From contig DIWT01000059.1 in NCBI GenBank assembly GCA_002435745.1, positions 24,803-70,302 on the forward strand: 45,500 nt of DNA, given 5' to 3'. Below are positions 41,401-45,500 of the stretch, in pieces. This DNA is from a bacterium UBP15_UBA6099. Lineage in GTDB: Bacteria; UBP15; UBA6099. A program made the translations under genes and the position numbers. Under the pieces are notes generated by a model. It made no database searches. It had not been told where the DNA came from and worked only from the letters and a program-made list of their open reading frames with translations. Positions within the stretch are counted from its first letter, which is position 1, and each line of letters begins with the position of its first letter.

Positions 41401-44400
41401 ATAGAGCTTGTTGCCGAAACGCTCCATCCTCTTGAGAATCGACTCGCTCTGTTCCTTCAGATACTTCTCATTGTCAAATCCGACCTTTCTGTTCATTAGC
41501 GGCGACCGTCCTTAGTAGTAGTGAAAAACCAGATAATATAACGAGGCCGGAAATACGGCAACATGTTTCGGGGAATCGGGCCGGGACGGGCGGCGGCGCG
41601 CCGGAGGTCACACCGGGATGGTTTCCACGCCCATTGTGTATTTTTTCAGCGCGTCGGGGACGCGTATGCATTTGGCGTCCGGGTCGTAATGGTTTTCGGC
41701 GATGGCGCAGATTGTCCTCTGCACGGCGGCGGCCGTCGCGTATAGGTTGCGCGTCAGGATTTTCTTTTTCTTCTCCGTTTTGTAGCGGATCATCAATTTT
41801 TCGGATACCCAAGTGCCGACGGTGGCGATGGAGTGAGTTTCACGGAATCTGGCCTGTCCGGGCATCCAAGTCTCGATGTCGATTTGCTTGAGGGCGCGTT
41901 TGTCCATGTCGCCGGTGGCGAGCATGACCGACCTGTTCGGGAGGCCGAGGGAGTCGAGGAAGTCGCAGACGTCCACCGCCATTCTGTCCAGTTCGGCGAA
42001 ATCTTCGCCCTCTTTTACGATGGAGTGAAGCTCGACTTTGTGGAACTGTTTGACGCGGAAGATGCCGAGGGTGTCCTTGCCGTGCGAGCCTGCCTCCCGC
42101 CTGAAGCACGGGGACCACGCGAGTATCCTCATCGGCAGGTTTTCCTCGTCCATGATGCTGTCTTCGTAGTACGCGACGATGGAGTGCTCTGAAGACGGGA
42201 TGAGCAGAAGGTTGTCTTTCTCAACCTCGAATATGGTGTCTTGGAACGCCTCGAAGTATGTGATGCGCTCCTCGACATCTTTGCGCATCATGTAGGGGGT
42301 TATCATGATTTTGTCGGAGTAGCCCTTGTTCCTGAAGAACTCGACGGCGTACATTCCGAGGGCGAGGTCTAGGATGGCCAGCTCGTCGAACTCGTAGTAG
42401 AAGCGGGAGGAGGCGATTTTTCCTGCGGTCTCCTGATCGATGTATCTGCCGACGAGGTTGTAGTGATGGAAAGGCTCGTGGGCGACGGTCTTGGAGGGGG
42501 CGCCGGGATAGATCGAGGCGAACTCTGCGGCGTCCTTCTCGGACACTGCCGGAGTCCCTCTGTAGCCTATGACTTGAGCGTCCTGCTCTCCGCCGTCCGG
42601 CACGCCGTCGGCTATCATGTTCGGCAGCATGACTTCCATGCGGGCCACTTCGTCCGCAAGCTCCTTTTCGCGCTGTTCGCCCGCTTTGATTTTTTCTTTA
42701 ATTTCCTGAGATTTCTCGATGAGGGATTTGTCGCGGGTCTTCTCAAACTCCTTGCTTATGGAGTTCACTTCGCGGCGCAGGTCTTCCATCTCGATGGAGC
42801 GCTGCTTCCACTGTTCGTACAGCTTGAGGCCGTCATCGAATTTTTCGATGATGGGGCCGGCGTTTTTGCGCCTCAATATCTCGCGGTAAGCGTCCGCGTT
42901 TTCAACAAGGTCTCTGATTTTCGGCATGGCGGTTCTCTCTTTTCAATAAAGTCACAACAAAAGGAATATACGAGCGGCAAAAAGCGTTGTCAACAGCCGG
43001 GGCGGTCGGGGGCGCGCCGCGAGCGAACGCGGAAAACGGGCGGGAGCGCGGAGCCGCGACGCGCGTGTTTGCCATACGGCAACTTTGCGCGTTTTTTCAG
43101 GCGTGCGGGAAACCTAGCTGTCGCAGCGCCTCGAAGACCGCTATGCCCGTGGCGGTGGCTAGGTTGAGGCTGCGGACGGCGGACGCGTCGATTGGGATTC
43201 TGAAACAGGATTCCGGCGCGGCGGCGGTGAGTTCGGGGGGCAGCCCTTTGGTTTCCGACCCGAACACGAGGAAGTCTCCTTCGGCGTATTCGGCCTCGGT
43301 GTATAGGCGCGACGCGGATTTGGAGAAGAAGAGAAATCTGGCGTTCGGGAACTCCGCGCGGAGGTCGTCGAAACTCTTGTGGCGGCGCGTGTCGACATGT
43401 TCCCAGTAGTCGAGTCCGGCGCGGCGCACAGCCCGGTCGTCTATCCTGAAGCCGAGCCTGCCGACCAGATGCAGCGTTATCCCGGTTGCTGCGCACAATC
43501 TGGCCGTGCTGCCCGTGTTCTGCGGTATCTCCGGGTTCACGTATACGATATTGAGCGGCGGCCTCGCGTTCTGCATGGCCATTATTCTACAACTTTTTCC
43601 GCAAATTGCGCGCAGGAATCCGGCGAATGTTTCATCAGCGGCGGCAACCGGCTCGTTCAGGCTTTTCTATCCGAGACCGTCCTAGTTGTTTCCCGATATT
43701 AAGAAATAAATTTGTAGTAGTAATCACGGGCGGAGATGCTTGTGAATCATTCCAGTGGCTCTATCTTATCCAGTTTCTGATGGTTCATAGCCTGATTCCA
43801 GACGTTTTCGAGATCCTTCCTATGTATACTGGCCCACTCAATAACCAGCCCTAATGATCTCGGCGGCAGAGAACCCGCAAGCGCTGAAAGTGTTTCAATG
43901 GAAATCAAAGCTTCGCGTCCGTCATAAATTGCGTGAAAATGCGGCGGCTGATGCTCGTTGTAATAAATGTAGATGCAATTCCATAGAATCTGCAAATTTC
44001 AGGCATGGTTCACTCAGCGGGCGGCGGCTTCGCTTTTTCCGAGAATGGCAAGCGGGTCTGCTCCGGCGATCTCCGCATAAAGCTTGTCGGGGCAAAGGTC
44101 AATTCCGCCCTCCCATGCAATGGTGCGCGTCTCGCTGTCTATGAAAACGGAATTAAAGAAGCTCGCGTCTTTCCATGCGCTGAAAACGCCTTTTCCCACA
44201 AGCTCGGAAAGATCCACGATCCCATCGGTTCCGTCCGAGAATCTGAGCCGAAGACGGTAGTTTTCCAGCGGGTTAACTTCAACAATTCTGTGCATTTAAC
44301 CCCTCGCCCTTGCTTGCTTTCTATAGTATAGCATATCCGGAATCTTGCGACAATTTGCTGACACTTTGAGCGCGTCCTGTCATTATCCGGCGCTGGGATG

Positions 44401-45500
44401 TATAATTAAAAAAATGAGACCCGAAAAAATTGGGCGAGTTTTTATGGAGGAAACATGGGAACGATTAGAGACCTGAAAGACCTTGTGCAGGAATTCGTCG
44501 ACAAGGGCGCAACATCCGTCGAAGAGATTCACCTGTCCATCGCCAAGCTTCCGCTCGAAGTCCTTGAAAGCATCGAAGGGCTGGAGGAGCCGGCGAAAGG
44601 GATAAAAGACATCCAGCAGAAAACAATCGGCGGCGTTTACGACATCATCCGAAAAGTCAACGCCAAAGCCGCTGAAATCGCCGAAGAAATCATAGCCAAA
44701 GTCGAAAAGAAAAAAGAAGACGAAGAGTAAGAGACGACCGGCCGGTTGTCTGACAGAGGCGTTCGCGTGAACGGGCGAAAGCGACGCGGGCCGCCGCATG
44801 TTGTTTTGCGCTCGACAAAACCCGCGCCGTTGTCATGCCCAGCTTCGAAAATGCAATCGTCAACACAGATTCATAATTTGATGTTGGGAATGTCGGATAA
44901 AATCATGTTTTTGTGACTATGACTCGATAATCGATAGCGATACCGCGCAGAGAGCCGTCTTTGAGGGCTATCGTTATTTCATTCTTTTTCACTTCACAGA
45001 TCGCTCCTCGCATGATGTCTTTGCCGGGCAGCGTCACTTCCACGTTGTCGCCTTCCTTGAACAAAAGGGATGTTTGAATCAACCCGCTGTTTCCGTCCTC
45101 CGTGACGACGGGAGCGAAGTTTGCGTCGCTCCCGATATCGCAAATCGCGACCAGCGCTCCTGTGGGTATGTCCGCGCGGTTTGCGGAGGCCCGTCCGTCT
45201 TTGATGATAATGCAAGAATCGCCTTTTTGAAGGCTCATTTTAAATCTCCTTTTGTCGCAATTAAGAGCGCGACATGTTTCACAGCGCCGCCGTGGGTGAC
45301 AACTCGCAAAATTGATTGGCGCCGCTGAATCGGCGAGCGCGCTAATCCCGCTTTGAGCGATCTCGTGGCAATCGACTTGCGCAAAACATTCAATGCTTAT
45401 GTTGGCAACTGCCTGTAGCTAGATTGTAAGCATAATATTCTTAAACACAACAATGGACAATAAGTTGACGTTACGCCAATGCTGTTCAATCAAGCGACCT

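Overview
The window reads as a moderately GC-rich chromosome segment from a diderm, probably anaerobic bacterium that I cannot place at species or phylum level. A TamB-like envelope protein and signal-peptide proteins argue for an outer membrane. Two iron-sulfur proteins, one HdrD/GlpC-like and one Cys-rich ferredoxin-like, argue for anaerobic redox metabolism. Promoters look like ordinary sigma-70 type (TTGACA-17-TATAAT). Several of them end only 6-7 nt before an ATG, which suggests leaderless mRNAs. I found no tRNA, rRNA, CRISPR array, transposase or prophage.

Layout. 270-2075: three co-directional genes (stand-alone pyruvate-kinase C-terminal domain, small unknown protein, MaoC-like hot-dog protein). 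2404-5411: a clearly AT-rich three-gene module on the minus strand (cytosine-5 DNA methyltransferase, ParB-like protein, restriction-endonuclease-like protein). This is the best candidate for an under-described defence system. 5542-12646: degenerate PilZ protein, EF-G paralogue, secreted protein, dCTP deaminase, leucyl aminopeptidase, Cys-rich ferredoxin. 13331-19418 (minus): tamB followed 9 nt later by a sigma-70-family factor, then a membrane-anchored Pro/Ala-rich protein. 19614-22795: HdrD-like iron-sulfur protein, Ddl, STAS protein.

23245-30847 (minus) is one tightly overlapping operon in which a B12-binding-type radical SAM gene and a DUF2723 membrane-protein gene alternate twice; the last gene also carries TPRs. 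31127-32144 is an AT-rich cassette (DUF3467, HicB-like, HicA-like). 32753-36901 is a MoxR-DUF58-transglutaminase operon. 37048-42927 holds a ThDP enzyme, a secreted protein, a DUF1846 protein and a divergent seryl-tRNA synthetase. 43097-45238 holds TrmL, a DUF2442 gene with a frameshifted DUF4160 partner, and two small unknown proteins.

The gene-free gaps are not empty. They carry at least two repeat families. One is a two-hairpin element that sits 20-75 nt downstream of a stop codon in the sense orientation every time it occurs in full. The other is a 107-bp element in four copies whose central hairpin is kept by paired base changes. A single terminal-inverted-repeat (MITE-like) element lies at 12898-13033.
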